The notes under the pieces were generated by a model that was given only the letters and a program-made list of their open reading frames with translations, did not search any database and was not told where the DNA came from. Positions 18,664-27,488 of a stretch of 64,000 bases of DNA are shown in pieces; the first letter of the stretch is position 1, and each line of letters begins with the position of its first letter. A program made the translations under genes and the position numbers. The DNA lies in assembly GCA_029547705.1 (NCBI GenBank), contig JAKPOU010000055.1:62001-126000 (forward strand), written 5' to 3'. Origin of the DNA: Bacteroidota bacterium (GTDB lineage Bacteria > Bacteroidota > Bacteroidia > Bacteroidales > VadinHA17).

Positions 18664-21018
18664 ATGATACAAAATTTGAAAAAAAATATATCAAATAAAA
18701 ATACATGCCCGCCGGGATCAATGCTGCTGGTTTTCGCATTGTTCCTGCTTTTTTCAGCCTGCCATCCAACGCGATATGTTCCGCAGGATGCGAGCCTCCT
18801 CGATAAAAACCATGTTTCGGTAAACAGGGAAGGCATTAACAGGGGCACTCTCGAACCATTCATCAAGCAGAAACCGAACAAGAGGATTTTCGGTATGCGC
18901 TTCCACCTCGGGCTCTACAATCTTTCCAATGTGAAAAAGGAGGGGTGGCCTCATTCCTGGCTCAGGAAGATAGGAGAGGAACCGGTGATTTATGATCCCT
19001 ATCTGACCGGCAAATCCGTTGAACAGATACGCAGCTATGTGGCATCGAAGGGTTATTTTGATGCCAGGGTGACTGACACTGTCAGGACCGAAAAGCAAAA
19101 ATCGGAAGTGTTCTACAATGTTGCTCTTAAATCACCCTACAGGATACGCAGTCTGCACTATGAATTTGCTGATTCCCTCATAGGAAGCTGGTTTTATTTT
19201 GACTCACTGAACTGTTTGATAGTCAGGGGTAAACGCTATGATGTTGATGTCCTGCAGGCAGAACAGCAGAGATTTGAAAAGTTTATAAAGGACAGGGGAT
19301 TTTATGGATTCTCGAGGGAGCATATTTATTTCAGGGTTGACAGCACCATAGGCAACAGGCAGGTTGATATATATTATGGTATAAGGCAGTTTGCCCGTGT
19401 TGATGAAAACAACAGGGTTACAACTCTTCCACATTCCCTTTACCGCATCAGAAACGTGTACATTTACCCCGACTTTGTTCCCAGGGATGCTCTGGAAAGG
19501 GGGGAAGCCTATATCAGAAGCCTGGATACCACCGAATATGGCGGATATTATTTTATCTCTGACGGGAAAAAGCCCGATATCAGGTACGATCTGCTTATTC
19601 AGTCATTGTATCTTAATCCGGGTTCCATGTTCAGCCTGACAAACACGGAGCAGACTCAGTCACATTTGCTGGGCCTGAAAACATACCGGCTCGTGAACAT
19701 TTTTTATACAGAGGTTCCGGGTGGCGGTTACAGGCGTGAAGAAGAACTCAGGATTGACTGCAACATCCAGCTGACGCTTCTCAGCCAGCAGTCCTACAGG
19801 GTGGAGCTCGAGGGTACTCATTCCGACGGACTGGGGGGGGCGCTCAATCTTGTCTATCAGAATAAAAACCTCTTCAGGGGGGCTGAGCTGTTTAATCTGA
19901 AGCTGAAGGGGGCCTACGAGACTCTCAGGCAGGATACAGTAATGCATTCCATCGAATACGGGGCCGAGACAAGCCTCAGGTTTCCGAAATTCATTCTCCC
20001 TTTCCTGAAGACGGAAGGCTTTATCAAGAAGTATAATCCCACCACTACTCTCCTGGCTGCATACAATTACCAGAAAATGCCGTTTTATACGAGGAAAATG
20101 GCCAATGCCACAATCGGCTACAACTGGAACAGCAATCCCTATACAACTCATATTGTAAATCCCCTTCAGCTTAATATAGTAATGCTCGATACCATTGATC
20201 CGGCATTCAGGGAAAAAATAGAGTCATCCTCATACCTGGCCTACAGTTACCGGGATGTCACCATCCTGGGAAGCGGCTATTCCCTTGTATTCAGTAATCA
20301 GACCATAAAAAAATCAAGGGATTTCTGGTTTTTCAGGTTTAATGCGGAAACTTCCGGCAATCTGCTGGAGTTTATCAGTACTCTGGCCGGACAGGAAAAG
20401 AAGGACGGAAGCTATAATGTATTCGGCCGTCCTTTCGCCCAATACATCAGGGCAGACCTTGACCTGAGATACAATCTGATAATAAATGATGTAAGTTCGG
20501 TTGTGTACAGGGGATTCATCGGAGCCGCAATCCCGTACGGAAATTCACAGGCAATTCCTTTCGAAAAGCAGTATTTCGGAGGAGGGGCCAACGGTATCCG
20601 GGCCTGGCAGGTAAGAACTCTCGGTCCGGGTTCCCATGTGCCCGACCGCAGCAGCTTCCTCAACCAGACAGCCGACATCAAGCTCGAGACAAATATTGAA
20701 TACCGTTTCAAGCTGTTCTGGATACTGGAAAGTGCCTTTTTCGTGGATGCAGGAAATATCTGGTCCTACAGGGATAATTCCATTGAAGGGGCACAGTTTC
20801 ATTTCAGGAATGTGATGAAGGACATGGCCGTGGGAACAGGGATCGGATTGAGATTCAATCTTGACTTTGTGCTTATAAGGGCTGATGCGGGGATGAAACT
20901 GAGGGATCCTTCCCTGCCGGCGGGTTCAAAATGGATAAGTAACTGGAAGGATTATTCTGACAAAACCGAAGGCGGCAAAATCTTCACCTTTGTTCTCGGA
21001 ATAGGCTATCCTTTCTGA
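18664..21018 (+). CDS. tamL: TamL-type BamA/TamA family outer-membrane lipoprotein
   Basis: The chosen start gives 784 residues with a charged N-region and a lipobox FSAC about 33 residues in; an ATG at 18721 is an alternative that leaves a very short signal without basic residues. The lipobox cysteine is followed by HPTRYVP, seen in TamL proteins, then POTRA-like segments (for example EQIRSYVASKGYFDARV) and a C-terminal Omp85 barrel (from about residue 430) ending in aromatic-rich FTFVLGIGYPF. The GGANGIRAWQVRTLGPGS segment matches the conserved VRGF/Y-like substrate-pore motif region. TamL partners TamB in outer-membrane biogenesis in Bacteroidota. Neighbours porT and the SpoU methyltransferase match other genomes. 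Confidence 0.87.
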   Translation: MIQNLKKNISNKNTCPPGSMLLVFALFLLFSACHPTRYVPQDASLLDKNHVSVNREGINRGTLEPFIKQKPNKRIFGMRFHLGLYNLSNVKKEGWPHSWLRKIGEEPVIYDPYLTGKSVEQIRSYVASKGYFDARVTDTVRTEKQKSEVFYNVALKSPYRIRSLHYEFADSLIGSWFYFDSLNCLIVRGKRYDVDVLQAEQQRFEKFIKDRGFYGFSREHIYFRVDSTIGNRQVDIYYGIRQFARVDENNRVTTLPHSLYRIRNVYIYPDFVPRDALERGEAYIRSLDTTEYGGYYFISDGKKPDIRYDLLIQSLYLNPGSMFSLTNTEQTQSHLLGLKTYRLVNIFYTEVPGGGYRREEELRIDCNIQLTLLSQQSYRVELEGTHSDGLGGALNLVYQNKNLFRGAELFNLKLKGAYETLRQDTVMHSIEYGAETSLRFPKFILPFLKTEGFIKKYNPTTTLLAAYNYQKMPFYTRKMANATIGYNWNSNPYTTHIVNPLQLNIVMLDTIDPAFREKIESSSYLAYSYRDVTILGSGYSLVFSNQTIKKSRDFWFFRFNAETSGNLLEFISTLAGQEKKDGSYNVFGRPFAQYIRADLDLRYNLIINDVSSVVYRGFIGAAIPYGNSQAIPFEKQYFGGGANGIRAWQVRTLGPGSHVPDRSSFLNQTADIKLETNIEYRFKLFWILESAFFVDAGNIWSYRDNSIEGAQFHFRNVMKDMAVGTGIGLRFNLDFVLIRADAGMKLRDPSLPAGSKWISNWKDYSDKTEGGKIFTFVLGIGYPF

Positions 21019-21199
21019 GAAAGGGAATCCGGCCGCCGCCGGGCGCGCCATGCAGGGAAAGGCATCATCAGCTGAGGCTGTGCTGCTGCAAAATGATCCG
21101 TTTCAGAAAGTCTTTTTCAGAAAAGAGCAGGATACATCAGGCTATTCTTTTATTTATTGCGGTTTATTCATAAATTGCAGCAGGTCTTACTGCATTTAT

Positions 21200-21841
21200 A
21201 TGGCTCGTTTTTCACCGGAAGCTTTGAAGGACTGGTTCGGATATACCCGCCGTGAAAGAAGATCATCCTTTTTTCTTCTTCTGTTGATTGTTTCAGTGGC
21301 GGGTATCAGATTCATGGTGCCCGGTGTCAGAATGAGGCTCGAACTGTCAGCTCTTGAAAAGGATATTGCCGCAGACAGCAGTGTCAGGATCATTGTTCAG
21401 GAGAATAAAACCCGGCAGCCCGGATCTGCCAGGGCCGAAACAGTCATAGATCTCAACAGATGTGATTCAGCATCACTTATGGCTTTGCCCGGAATCGGTC
21501 CCGTACTTTCTGCCCGCATCATCAGGTACAGGAACCTCCTGGGCGGGTATGCCGAGGTGAGTCAGCTGAAGGAGGTATACGGGCTGCCTGAAGAAACCTA
21601 CAGGAGTATTTCCGGCAGACTGAGGGCTGACGGGAAGGATGTTAGGAAAATAATTGTGAACAGGGCTGATTACAGGCAGTTATTGCGCTTCCCCTATTTT
21701 GAAAGGTATGATGTGACTGCAATCCTGAAATACCGGGAACTGCAGGGAAGAATCAAGAGCTGCGAGGAGCTGGTTGAAAATAATATTCTCAGCAGGGAAA
21801 AGGCTGAGAGGGTAAAATGGTACCTGGATTTCAGTGAATAA
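21200..21841 (+). CDS. Membrane-anchored helix-hairpin-helix (ComEA-like) protein
   Basis: The ATG at 21200 gives 213 residues; the longer open frame upstream (from 21050) has no protein-like features. A single hydrophobic helix (SSFFLLLLIVSVAGIRFM, about residues 25-42) anchors the N-terminus, and the rest is outside the cytoplasm. A ComEA-type DNA-binding HhH motif follows (VIDLNRCDSASLMALPGIGP and onward to KEVYGL), then a second, weaker HhH unit near the C-terminus (YFERYDVTAILKYRELQG). ComEA binds DNA for uptake in naturally competent bacteria; a wider role is possible in Bacteroidota. It lies 181 bases after tamL. Confidence 0.85.
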   Translation: MARFSPEALKDWFGYTRRERRSSFFLLLLIVSVAGIRFMVPGVRMRLELSALEKDIAADSSVRIIVQENKTRQPGSARAETVIDLNRCDSASLMALPGIGPVLSARIIRYRNLLGGYAEVSQLKEVYGLPEETYRSISGRLRADGKDVRKIIVNRADYRQLLRFPYFERYDVTAILKYRELQGRIKSCEELVENNILSREKAERVKWYLDFSE

Positions 21842-21999
21842 ATTCCCTCCGGTTTTAAGTAAACTTTAACGTTTGCAGGCTTTGATTTTGGCAAAATAAA
21901 GCCTATCTTTAGTTTCTATGAGTCAATGATGAATATTAACCAGGCAAATAACTATATCTTATGAAATTACGTCATATGAATAAATTATCTCCATAAATG

Positions 22000-22031
22000 T
22001 TTTGAAAAGAATGATTCAATTTATACATTTG
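22000..22031 (+). promoter_or_regulatory. Promoter of the rpsU-xer-hpf unit
   Basis: TTTG at 22001-22004 and TACATTTG at 22024-22031, 19 bases apart, match both Bacteroidota sigma-ABfr elements (TTTG and TAnnTTTG) exactly. The predicted start is about 22037, which gives a leader of about 20 bases for rpsU. Confidence 0.75.
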
Positions 22032-22057
22032 CGCCTCGTTTTAACACAGAATATTTT

Positions 22058-22249
22058 ATGATTATCGTACCAGTAAAAGAAGGCGAAAATATAGAGAGAG
22101 CTTTAAAGAAGTTCAAACGTAAGTTTGAAAGGACGGGAGTGATACGCGAATTAAGGGCCCGTCAGGCATTTATTAAGCCTTCAATCCGCAAAAGAGAACA
22201 GCTAAAGAAGGCTAAATACGTTCAGAAGATGCAGGAAAGCGAAGATTGA
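22058..22249 (+). CDS. rpsU: 30S ribosomal protein bS21
   Basis: A 63-residue bS21 with the usual features: IIVPVKEGENIERALKKFKRKFERTG, then a very basic tail with RKREQLKKAKY. It binds near the 3' end of 16S rRNA on the 30S platform. In Bacteroidota, bS21 with bS18 and bS6 sequesters the anti-Shine-Dalgarno tail, so most mRNAs are read without SD pairing. Its own leader here (TTTTAACACAGAATATTTT before ATG) has no SD. It is the first gene of a unit with the Xer recombinase and hpf, under a strong promoter at 22000-22031. Confidence 0.96.
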   Translation: MIIVPVKEGENIERALKKFKRKFERTGVIRELRARQAFIKPSIRKREQLKKAKYVQKMQESED

Positions 22250-22302
22250 TTCCCTTTCCGCTTCGGAATAGTTTTTTCTTTACACCCACATAAGGTTCCT
22301 TT

Positions 22303-23190
22303 ATGGATCATAAGGAATCCTTCCTGCAATATTTGAGATTTGAGAAGCGGTATTCGCCGCATACATTAAGGTCGTACAGGAATGATCTCAATCAGTTCGG
22401 GGCATACCTTTCGGACCGTTTCCCCGGTATTGAATCCCCAGAAATATCTTCACATCACATCCGGGGATGGATAGTGAGCCTGATGGAGAAGGGAATGGAT
22501 CCGGCAAGCGTTCACAGGAAGATTTCATGCCTGAGAGTGTTTTTCAGGTGGCAGCAGAGGGAAGGCCTGGTTGCCGGAAATCCGGCAGACGGTATAGCGC
22601 TTCCGAAAAGAAAGAAGAACCTGCCTGTCTTCGTGGCAGAGGAAGCTATGGATGATTTGCTGGACAAGGATTTCTTCAGTGATGATTTTACCGGACTGAG
22701 GAACCGTACGATCATTGAGATGATATATCTTACCGGGATCCGCAGGGCGGAACTGACAGGCCTGAATGTGGGTGATATTGATTTTCAGGACTCAAGCATC
22801 AGGGTCACCGGAAAAAGAAATAAGCAGAGAATCATTCCCCTTACCGCACCATTTGTCAGAAGGCTCAGGGAATATCTCGCGCTGCGAAGCGAAATCAGCA
22901 GCATTCAGAAGGAAACCCATTTGTTCCTTACTGAAAAGGGAAACAAACTATATGATAAAAGCGTTTACAATATTGTCAGGGATTATCTGAATATGGTTAC
23001 CACAAGTGAAAAGAAGAGTCCTCATGTTTTAAGGCATACTTTCGCCACACACATGCTTAACAGGGGGGCCGATCTCAATGCCATAAAGGAATTCCTCGGT
23101 CATGCCAGCCTTTCGGCAACACAGGTTTATACACACAATACATTTGGTAAACTCAGGAAAATATACAGACAGGCTCATCCAAGAGCTTAA
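22303..23190 (+). CDS. XerC/XerD-type tyrosine recombinase
   Basis: A 295-residue site-specific recombinase with the full Xer layout: N-terminal SAM-like core-binding domain (about 1-85) and C-terminal catalytic domain. Catalytic residues are visible: Arg in GIRRAELTGL, Lys in VTGKRNKQRIIPL, His and Arg in PHVLRHTFATHML, His in FLGHASLSATQ and the nucleophile Tyr in QVYTHNTF. Length and motif spacing match chromosome dimer resolution recombinases rather than phage integrases, and the housekeeping location supports that. Which of XerC or XerD it is cannot be decided without phylogeny. It lies 53 bases after rpsU. Confidence 0.92.
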   Translation: MDHKESFLQYLRFEKRYSPHTLRSYRNDLNQFGAYLSDRFPGIESPEISSHHIRGWIVSLMEKGMDPASVHRKISCLRVFFRWQQREGLVAGNPADGIALPKRKKNLPVFVAEEAMDDLLDKDFFSDDFTGLRNRTIIEMIYLTGIRRAELTGLNVGDIDFQDSSIRVTGKRNKQRIIPLTAPFVRRLREYLALRSEISSIQKETHLFLTEKGNKLYDKSVYNIVRDYLNMVTTSEKKSPHVLRHTFATHMLNRGADLNAIKEFLGHASLSATQVYTHNTFGKLRKIYRQAHPRA

Positions 23191-23210
23191 TATTTATAAT
23201 TAATAAAAAC

Positions 23211-23218
23211 AGGAGGTG
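23211..23218 (+). promoter_or_regulatory. Strong Shine-Dalgarno sequence before hpf
   Basis: AGGAGGTG is fully complementary to the usual 16S 3' end (CACCTCCT), with five bases between it and the ATG at 23224. Other starts in this window (rpsU, tuf, secE, nusG, rplK, rpoB, rpoC and most others) have none or only a short purine run, as expected for Bacteroidota. This is the only strong case I found here. Confidence 0.85.
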
Positions 23219-23223
23219 CTACT

Positions 23224-23523
23224 ATGAACGTTCAGATTCATTCAGTACGGTTTGATGCCGACAAAAAATTAATAGATTTTGTTAATCAGAAACTGGGAAA
23301 ACTGACTCAGTACGGAGAGGATATTGTGAATGCTGAAGTCTATCTGAGACTGGACAAGGATCAGACAAAGGAAAATAAAATTAGCGAAATCAAACTGGAT
23401 ATTTCGGGTGGACCTTTATTTGCCAAAAAGCAAAGCAAAACTTTTGAAGAAGCTACAGACGGGGCTGTAAATGCCCTGAAAAAACAGATTACCAAACATA
23501 AGCAAAAGAAGAGGGGAGTATAG
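23224..23523 (+). CDS. hpf: Ribosome hibernation-promoting factor, short form
   Basis: A 99-residue HPF/YfiA/RaiA protein: MNVQIHSVRFDADKKLIDFVNQKLGKL, then the two-strand KENKISEIKLDISGGPLFAKKQS and the basic helix with FEEATDGAVNALKKQITKHKQKKRG. It binds the decoding site of the 30S subunit and stops translation in stationary phase or starvation. There is no C-terminal dimerisation domain, so it is the short type. It has a strong SD, in contrast to its neighbours, suggesting special translational control. The tRNA/tuf unit begins downstream with its own promoter. Confidence 0.94.
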   Translation: MNVQIHSVRFDADKKLIDFVNQKLGKLTQYGEDIVNAEVYLRLDKDQTKENKISEIKLDISGGPLFAKKQSKTFEEATDGAVNALKKQITKHKQKKRGV

Positions 23524-23554
23524 AAATTCCATTATTTAAAATAATCTGATTTAT

Positions 23555-23586
23555 TTTGATAAATAAAATTTAATTGCATACATTTG
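23555..23586 (+). promoter_or_regulatory. Promoter of the tRNA-tuf-secE-nusG region
   Basis: TTTG at 23555-23558 and TACATTTG at 23579-23586, 20 bases apart, match both Bacteroidota promoter elements. The predicted start is near 23592, some 46 bases before the first tRNA. No other promoter this good is seen before tuf, so the four tRNAs and tuf probably share one transcript. Confidence 0.75.
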
Positions 23587-23637
23587 CACACCGTTTTTTA
23601 AGGGTGATTTATGCCCTGATGGTGTGTTCTTTAAATT

Positions 23638-23711
23638 GCCGATGTAGCTCAGTTGGTCAGAGCAGCTGATTTGTAATCTGCAGGTCGGGGGTTCGAATCC
23701 CTTCATCGGCT
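23638..23711 (+). tRNA. tRNA-Thr (anticodon TGT)
   Basis: A 74-base tRNA: acceptor GCCGATG pairs with CATCGGC, followed by discriminator T. The D arm contains AGCTCAGTTGG, the T arm GGTTCGAATCC. The anticodon arm GCTGA-TTTGTAA-TCTGC has anticodon TGT (codon ACA) and one T-T mismatch in the middle of the stem. CCA is not encoded. Confidence 0.95.
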
Positions 23712-23761
23712 CCTGAAAGAGTTAAAAGTGTATGTCTCAAGAGTTTAATTCTGTTTTTTGA

Positions 23762-23844
23762 GGGGAGATACCAAAGCGGTCAACTGGGGCAGACTGTAAA
23801 TCTGCTGACGAATGTCTTCGTAGGTTCGAATCCTGCTCTCCCCA
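23762..23844 (+). tRNA. tRNA-Tyr (anticodon GTA)
   Basis: An 83-base class II tRNA with long variable arm. Acceptor GGGGAGA pairs with TCTCCCC, discriminator A. The anticodon arm is GCAGA-CTGTAAA-TCTGC with GTA; the variable arm GACGAATGTCTTCGT forms its own hairpin; the T loop is GTTCGAATC. Confidence 0.95.
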
Positions 23845-23918
23845 CTTCAAACAGAATAATGTTCTTAAATCTTCAGATCCGGATTTAAGCATTCATAAAA
23901 CTTCATGGAGGATATTAA

Positions 23919-23991
23919 GCGGGAGTAGCTCAGTTGGTAGAGCATTAGCCTTCCAAGCTAAGGGTCGCGGATTCGAGCTCCGTCTCCCGCT
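23919..23991 (+). tRNA. tRNA-Gly (anticodon TCC)
   Basis: A 73-base tRNA: acceptor GCGGGAG pairs with CTCCCGC, discriminator T. Anticodon arm TTAGC-CTTCCAA-GCTAA has TCC; T arm carries ATTCGAGCT. CCA is not encoded. Confidence 0.95.
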
Positions 23992-24002
23992 CACTTTATG
24001 AA

Positions 24003-24074
24003 GCCAGAGTAGCTCAGGGGTAGAGCACTTCCTTGGTAAGGAAGGGGTCAGGGGTTCAATTCCCCTCTCCGGCT
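24003..24074 (+). tRNA. tRNA-Thr (anticodon GGT)
   Basis: A 72-base tRNA: acceptor GCCAGAG against CTCCGGC with one A-C mismatch at the fourth pair, discriminator T. Anticodon arm CTTCC-TTGGTAA-GGAAG has GGT (codons ACC/ACT), complementing the TGT isoacceptor in the same cluster. It ends 60 bases before tuf. Confidence 0.94.
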
Positions 24075-24134
24075 CAAAGAAATAAATACCTAAGTGGATA
24101 ACAGATAAACTAATTTTAAAATAAGCTTTTAGTT

Positions 24135-25322
24135 ATGGCAAAACAAAAATTCGACAGATCGAAACCTCATGTGAACATTGGTACCATTGGTCACATTGAT
24201 CATGGCAAGACTACCCTTACTGCCGCGATAACCAAGGTCCTTAACAAGAAAGGTCTTTCTGAATTAAGGGATTTTGATTCAATCGATAATGCTCCCGAAG
24301 AAAAGGAAAGGGGTATTACCATAAACACTTCTCATGTGGAATACCAGACGGCTGAACGTCATTATGCACATGTTGACTGTCCGGGTCATGCGGATTATAT
24401 CAAGAATATGGTTACAGGTGCGGCGCAGATGGACGGTGCCATCCTGGTAGTTGCAGCTACCGACGGTCCCATGCCACAGACACGTGAACATATACTTCTT
24501 GCTCACCAGGTTAACGTGCCCAAGATCCTGGTATTCATGAACAAGGTGGATCTTGTTGATGATGAGGAACTTCTTGATCTTGTTGAAATGGAGGTGCGTG
24601 AACTTCTCAACTTCTATAAATTCGATGGCGACAATGCACCGGTTATCCGCGGTTCAGCCCTCGGAGCACTGCATGGCGAAGAAAAATGGGAAGAAAAGGT
24701 AATGGAGCTTATGGATGCCGTTGACAGCTATATTCCGATTCCTCCTCGTGACAATGAGAAGCCTTTCCTGATGCCGGTCGAGGATGTGTTCTCGATTACC
24801 GGACGCGGTACCGTTGCAACCGGACGTATCGAAACAGGAATTGTAAACACGGGTGATGAACTTGAAATGATCGGCCTGGGCGTGTCGAAGCGCAAGACTG
24901 TATGTACGGGTGTTGAAATGTTCCGCAAGATTCTCGATACCGGTGAAGCCGGTGATAACGTGGGTCTCCTGCTCCGCGGTGTTGACAAGAAAGAGATCAA
25001 GAGAGGAATGGTTCTTGCAAAACCCGGTTCAATAACTCCCCATACCAAGATAAAAGCCGAGATTTATGTTCTCAAGAAGGAAGAAGGCGGACGCCATACC
25101 CCGTTCCATAACAAATACCGTCCGCAGTTCTATATCAGGACACTTGATATAACAGGAGAAATCACCCTCCCGGAAGGAAGAGAAATGGTAATGCCGGGTG
25201 ATAACGTTACCATAACCGTGGATCTTATTTACCCTGTCGCCATAAATGTAGGTCTCAGGTTTGCAATCCGTGAAGGCGGAAGAACCGTGGGAGCAGGCGC
25301 AGTGGTTGAAGTCCTTGAATAA
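24135..25322 (+). CDS. tuf: Elongation factor Tu
   Basis: A full-length 395-residue EF-Tu, the GTPase that delivers aminoacyl-tRNA to the ribosome. Motifs: P-loop GHIDHGKT (19-26; the usual GHVDHGKT with Ile for Val), switch [21 protein letters not shown] (G3) and NKVDLVDD (G4). Domains 2 and 3 are complete, ending [11 protein letters not shown]. It follows four tRNAs and precedes tRNA-Trp, secE and nusG, the standard order in Bacteroidota. Confidence 0.98.
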   Translation: MAKQKFDRSKPHVNIGTIGHIDHGKTTLTAAITKVLNKKGLSELRDFDSIDNAPEEKERGITINTSHVEYQTAERHYAHVDCPGHADYIKNMVTGAAQMDGAILVVAATDGPMPQTREHILLAHQVNVPKILVFMNKVDLVDDEELLDLVEMEVRELLNFYKFDGDNAPVIRGSALGALHGEEKWEEKVMELMDAVDSYIPIPPRDNEKPFLMPVEDVFSITGRGTVATGRIETGIVNTGDELEMIGLGVSKRKTVCTGVEMFRKILDTGEAGDNVGLLLRGVDKKEIKRGMVLAKPGSITPHTKIKAEIYVLKKEEGGRHTPFHNKYRPQFYIRTLDITGEITLPEGREMVMPGDNVTITVDLIYPVAINVGLRFAIREGGRTVGAGAVVEVLE

Positions 25323-25335
25323 AACGGACAAATTG

Positions 25336-25377
25336 CAGATCGCAATGGATTGCTGTTTTGCCGGCCATTGCGGTCTG
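25336..25377 (+). other. Long hairpin between tuf and tRNA-Trp
   Basis: CAGATCGCAATGG (25336-25348) pairs with CCATTGCGGTCTG (25365-25377) over 13 positions with one G-T wobble and a 16-base loop. There is no T-run after it, so it is not a plain intrinsic terminator. It begins 14 bases after the tuf stop and ends 8 bases before tRNA-Trp, suggesting an RNA-processing or mRNA 3'-end stabilising structure. Confidence 0.6.
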
Positions 25378-25385
25378 ACAATAAT

Positions 25386-25461
25386 ACGGGTGTAGCTCAG
25401 TTGGTAGAGCACTGGTCTCCAAAACCAGGTGTCGGGAGTTCGAGTCTCTCCTCCCGTGCCA
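25386..25461 (+). tRNA. tRNA-Trp (anticodon CCA)
   Basis: Acceptor ACGGGTG against CTCCCGT with one T-T mismatch at the sixth pair, discriminator G, and an encoded CCA (25459-25461), unlike the four upstream tRNAs. Anticodon arm CTGGT-CTCCAAA-ACCAG has CCA. It lies between tuf and secE. Confidence 0.94.
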
Positions 25462-25473
25462 AATTTCAGTATA

Positions 25474-25665
25474 ATGAAGATAAAAGGATATTTTCGGGAA
25501 TCATTCACTGAACTTGTGCATAAGGTAACATGGCCGACATGGAGTGAACTTCAGAACAGTGCAGCCATTGTTATGGTCGCTGCTCTGATATTCGCACTGA
25601 TCGTGGCTCTGATGGATGCGGCATTCAGCAGGATAATGGGATTTATTTACAGTTTGTTATATTAA
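25474..25665 (+). CDS. secE: Preprotein translocase subunit SecE
   Basis: A 63-residue, single-span SecE of the short type. It begins [21 protein letters not shown], the amphipathic helix and conserved VxWPT hinge, followed by one transmembrane helix (about 31-53). It clamps the two halves of SecY in the inner membrane. The start is the ATG at 25474; upstream in-frame codons run into tRNA-Trp. Its stop TAA shares one base with the nusG start. Confidence 0.95.
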   Translation: MKIKGYFRESFTELVHKVTWPTWSELQNSAAIVMVAALIFALIVALMDAAFSRIMGFIYSLLY

Positions 25666-26228
25666 TGAAGAGCTCCCAGATGGATGAGAATGTTAAGAAG
25701 TGGTATGTGCTCAGGGCAATCGGCGGGAAGGAAAAGAAGGTAAAAGAGTACATTGAGAGTGAAATTGCACATCATAAACTTGAAGATTTCGTCACACAGG
25801 TTCTTATCCCGACAGAAAAGATTTACCAGATAAGAGCCGGTAAGAAAATCAGCAAGGAAAGAACCTTTTTTCCCGGCTATGTGCTGGTTGAAGCCGTCCT
25901 TGTCGGGGAAGTGCCCCATATCCTCAGGAATGTCCCCAACGTGATAGGATTTCTGGGATCACAGGACGGAGAACCTGTTCCCCTGAGGAAATCCGAGGTA
26001 AACAGGATTCTGGGCAAGGTGGATGAACTGAACGCCAGCGACGAGGAACTCGGCGTCCCGTTCTTTGTCGGGGAAGCTGTTAAGGTTATAGACGGCCCTT
26101 TCAACAGCTTTACGGGAATTATTGAAGAAGTAAATGAGGAAAAGAAAAAGCTCAAGGTAATGGTAAAAATTTTCGGCAGGAAAACTCCGCTTGAGCTTAG
26201 TTTTATGCAGGTAGAAAAGGAAAACTGA
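25665..26228 (+). CDS. nusG: Transcription termination/antitermination factor NusG
   Basis: A 187-residue NusG with an N-terminal NGN domain ([34 protein letters not shown]) and a C-terminal KOW domain ([29 protein letters not shown]). It links RNA polymerase to Rho or to the leading ribosome. The ATG at 25665 overlaps the secE stop by one base; an ATG at 25680 would remove five residues. Standard secE-nusG-rplK order. Confidence 0.97.
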   Translation: MKSSQMDENVKKWYVLRAIGGKEKKVKEYIESEIAHHKLEDFVTQVLIPTEKIYQIRAGKKISKERTFFPGYVLVEAVLVGEVPHILRNVPNVIGFLGSQDGEPVPLRKSEVNRILGKVDELNASDEELGVPFFVGEAVKVIDGPFNSFTGIIEEVNEEKKKLKVMVKIFGRKTPLELSFMQVEKEN

Positions 26229-26311
26229 AAGAAGATATTGATGGCTGTAATAATTATAATGCTTCCTGAATAGCTGTCATACTCTCGCAATAAATACGCA
26301 AATTTTAAATT

Positions 26312-26758
26312 ATGGCAAAAACAGTTGCTGGAATTATCAAGTTACAGATTCGTGGCGGGGCTGCCAATCCATCACCGCCTGTAGGACCTGCGCTGGGTTC
26401 AAAGGGCGTTAACATAATGGATTTCTGCAAGCAGTTCAATGCCAGGACTCAGGATAAAGCGGGAAAAGTTATACCGGTTGTGATCACCGTTTATACCGAC
26501 AAGTCATTTGACTTTGTCACAAAAACACCACCGGTAGCTGTCCAGCTTCTTGAAACAGCCAGATCGAAGAAAGGCTCAAAAGAGCCTAACAGAGAGAGGG
26601 TGGCACAGATTTCCTGGGACCAGGTCAGGGCAATTGCAGAGGAGAAAATGGAAGACCTGAATTGTTTTACAATTGAGGCAGCCATGAAGATGGTGGCCGG
26701 TACCGCGAGAAGTATGGGGATAGCCGTAAAGGGTGAAGCCCCGGTAAAAATTAATTAA
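26312..26758 (+). CDS. rplK: 50S ribosomal protein uL11
   Basis: A 148-residue L11. [34 protein letters not shown] is the conserved N-terminal proline-rich hinge (quoted in part: [15 protein letters not shown]), and the C-terminal RNA-binding domain ends [13 protein letters not shown]. It binds the GTPase centre of 23S rRNA. It lies 83 bases after nusG and 6 bases before rplA. Confidence 0.97.
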   Translation: MAKTVAGIIKLQIRGGAANPSPPVGPALGSKGVNIMDFCKQFNARTQDKAGKVIPVVITVYTDKSFDFVTKTPPVAVQLLETARSKKGSKEPNRERVAQISWDQVRAIAEEKMEDLNCFTIEAAMKMVAGTARSMGIAVKGEAPVKIN

Positions 26759-26764
26759 AGAGAA

Positions 26765-27460
26765 ATGACCAAACTTACCAAAAACCGAAAGCTTGTTCTT
26801 GATAAGATCGACAGGGACAGGCTCTATACGTTGAAAGAAGCATCCTCACTGGTAAAGGAAATAACAACCACCAGGTTTGATGCTTCCGTCGACCTGGATG
26901 TAAGGTTAGGTATTGATCCGAGAAAGTCCAACCAGATGGTGCGCGGCGTTGTATCACTGCCTCATGGAACGGGCAAGGAGATAAAAGTCCTGGTGCTTTG
27001 CACTCCTGACAAGGAAAGCGAAGCCACCGAAGCCGGAGCCGACTATGTTGGTCTTGACGATTATATCGAAAAGATCAAGGGAGGATGGACAGATGTGGAT
27101 GTGATAATAACCATGCCGTCCGTGATGGGAAAAGTGGGTCAGCTGGGAAGAATACTCGGTCCGCGCGGACTGATGCCCAATCCCAAAAGTGGAACTGTTA
27201 CCATGGAAATTGGTAAAGCTGTCAGGGAAGTGAAACAGGGCAAGATTGATTTCAAGGTTGACAAAACCGGAATCATTCATGCTTCAATAGGAAAAGTCTC
27301 ATTTGAGCCCCAGAAGATCGCCGAGAATGCCAGGGAGTTCATCTCTATGGTAAACAAGCTCAAGCCGGCTGCAGCAAAGGGAACCTACATACGTAGCCTC
27401 TACCTTTCAAGCACTATGAGCCCGGGAATAAAAATCGATCCCAAAGGACTTGATGAATAA
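26765..27460 (+). CDS. rplA: 50S ribosomal protein uL1
   Basis: A 231-residue L1 with the signature [20 protein letters not shown] and [12 protein letters not shown] before it. It forms the mobile L1 stalk near the E site, and in many bacteria represses the L11-L1 transcript by binding its leader. No clear L1-site mimic was recognised in the 83 bases before rplK. Confidence 0.97.
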   Translation: MTKLTKNRKLVLDKIDRDRLYTLKEASSLVKEITTTRFDASVDLDVRLGIDPRKSNQMVRGVVSLPHGTGKEIKVLVLCTPDKESEATEAGADYVGLDDYIEKIKGGWTDVDVIITMPSVMGKVGQLGRILGPRGLMPNPKSGTVTMEIGKAVREVKQGKIDFKVDKTGIIHASIGKVSFEPQKIAENAREFISMVNKLKPAAAKGTYIRSLYLSSTMSPGIKIDPKGLDE

Positions 27461-27488
27461 TGTATTATGTTAAAACTCAGATGCTAAT

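Noticed and set aside
21050-21199. N-terminal extension of the helix-hairpin-helix gene up to 21050
   Set aside because: The 50 extra residues lack any signal or domain pattern and the ATG at 21200 lies directly before the anchor helix.
22256-22278. A TTCCG/CGGAA stem with a following T-run after rpsU
   Set aside because: Only five pairs with a three-base loop; at best a weak partial terminator before the Xer gene.
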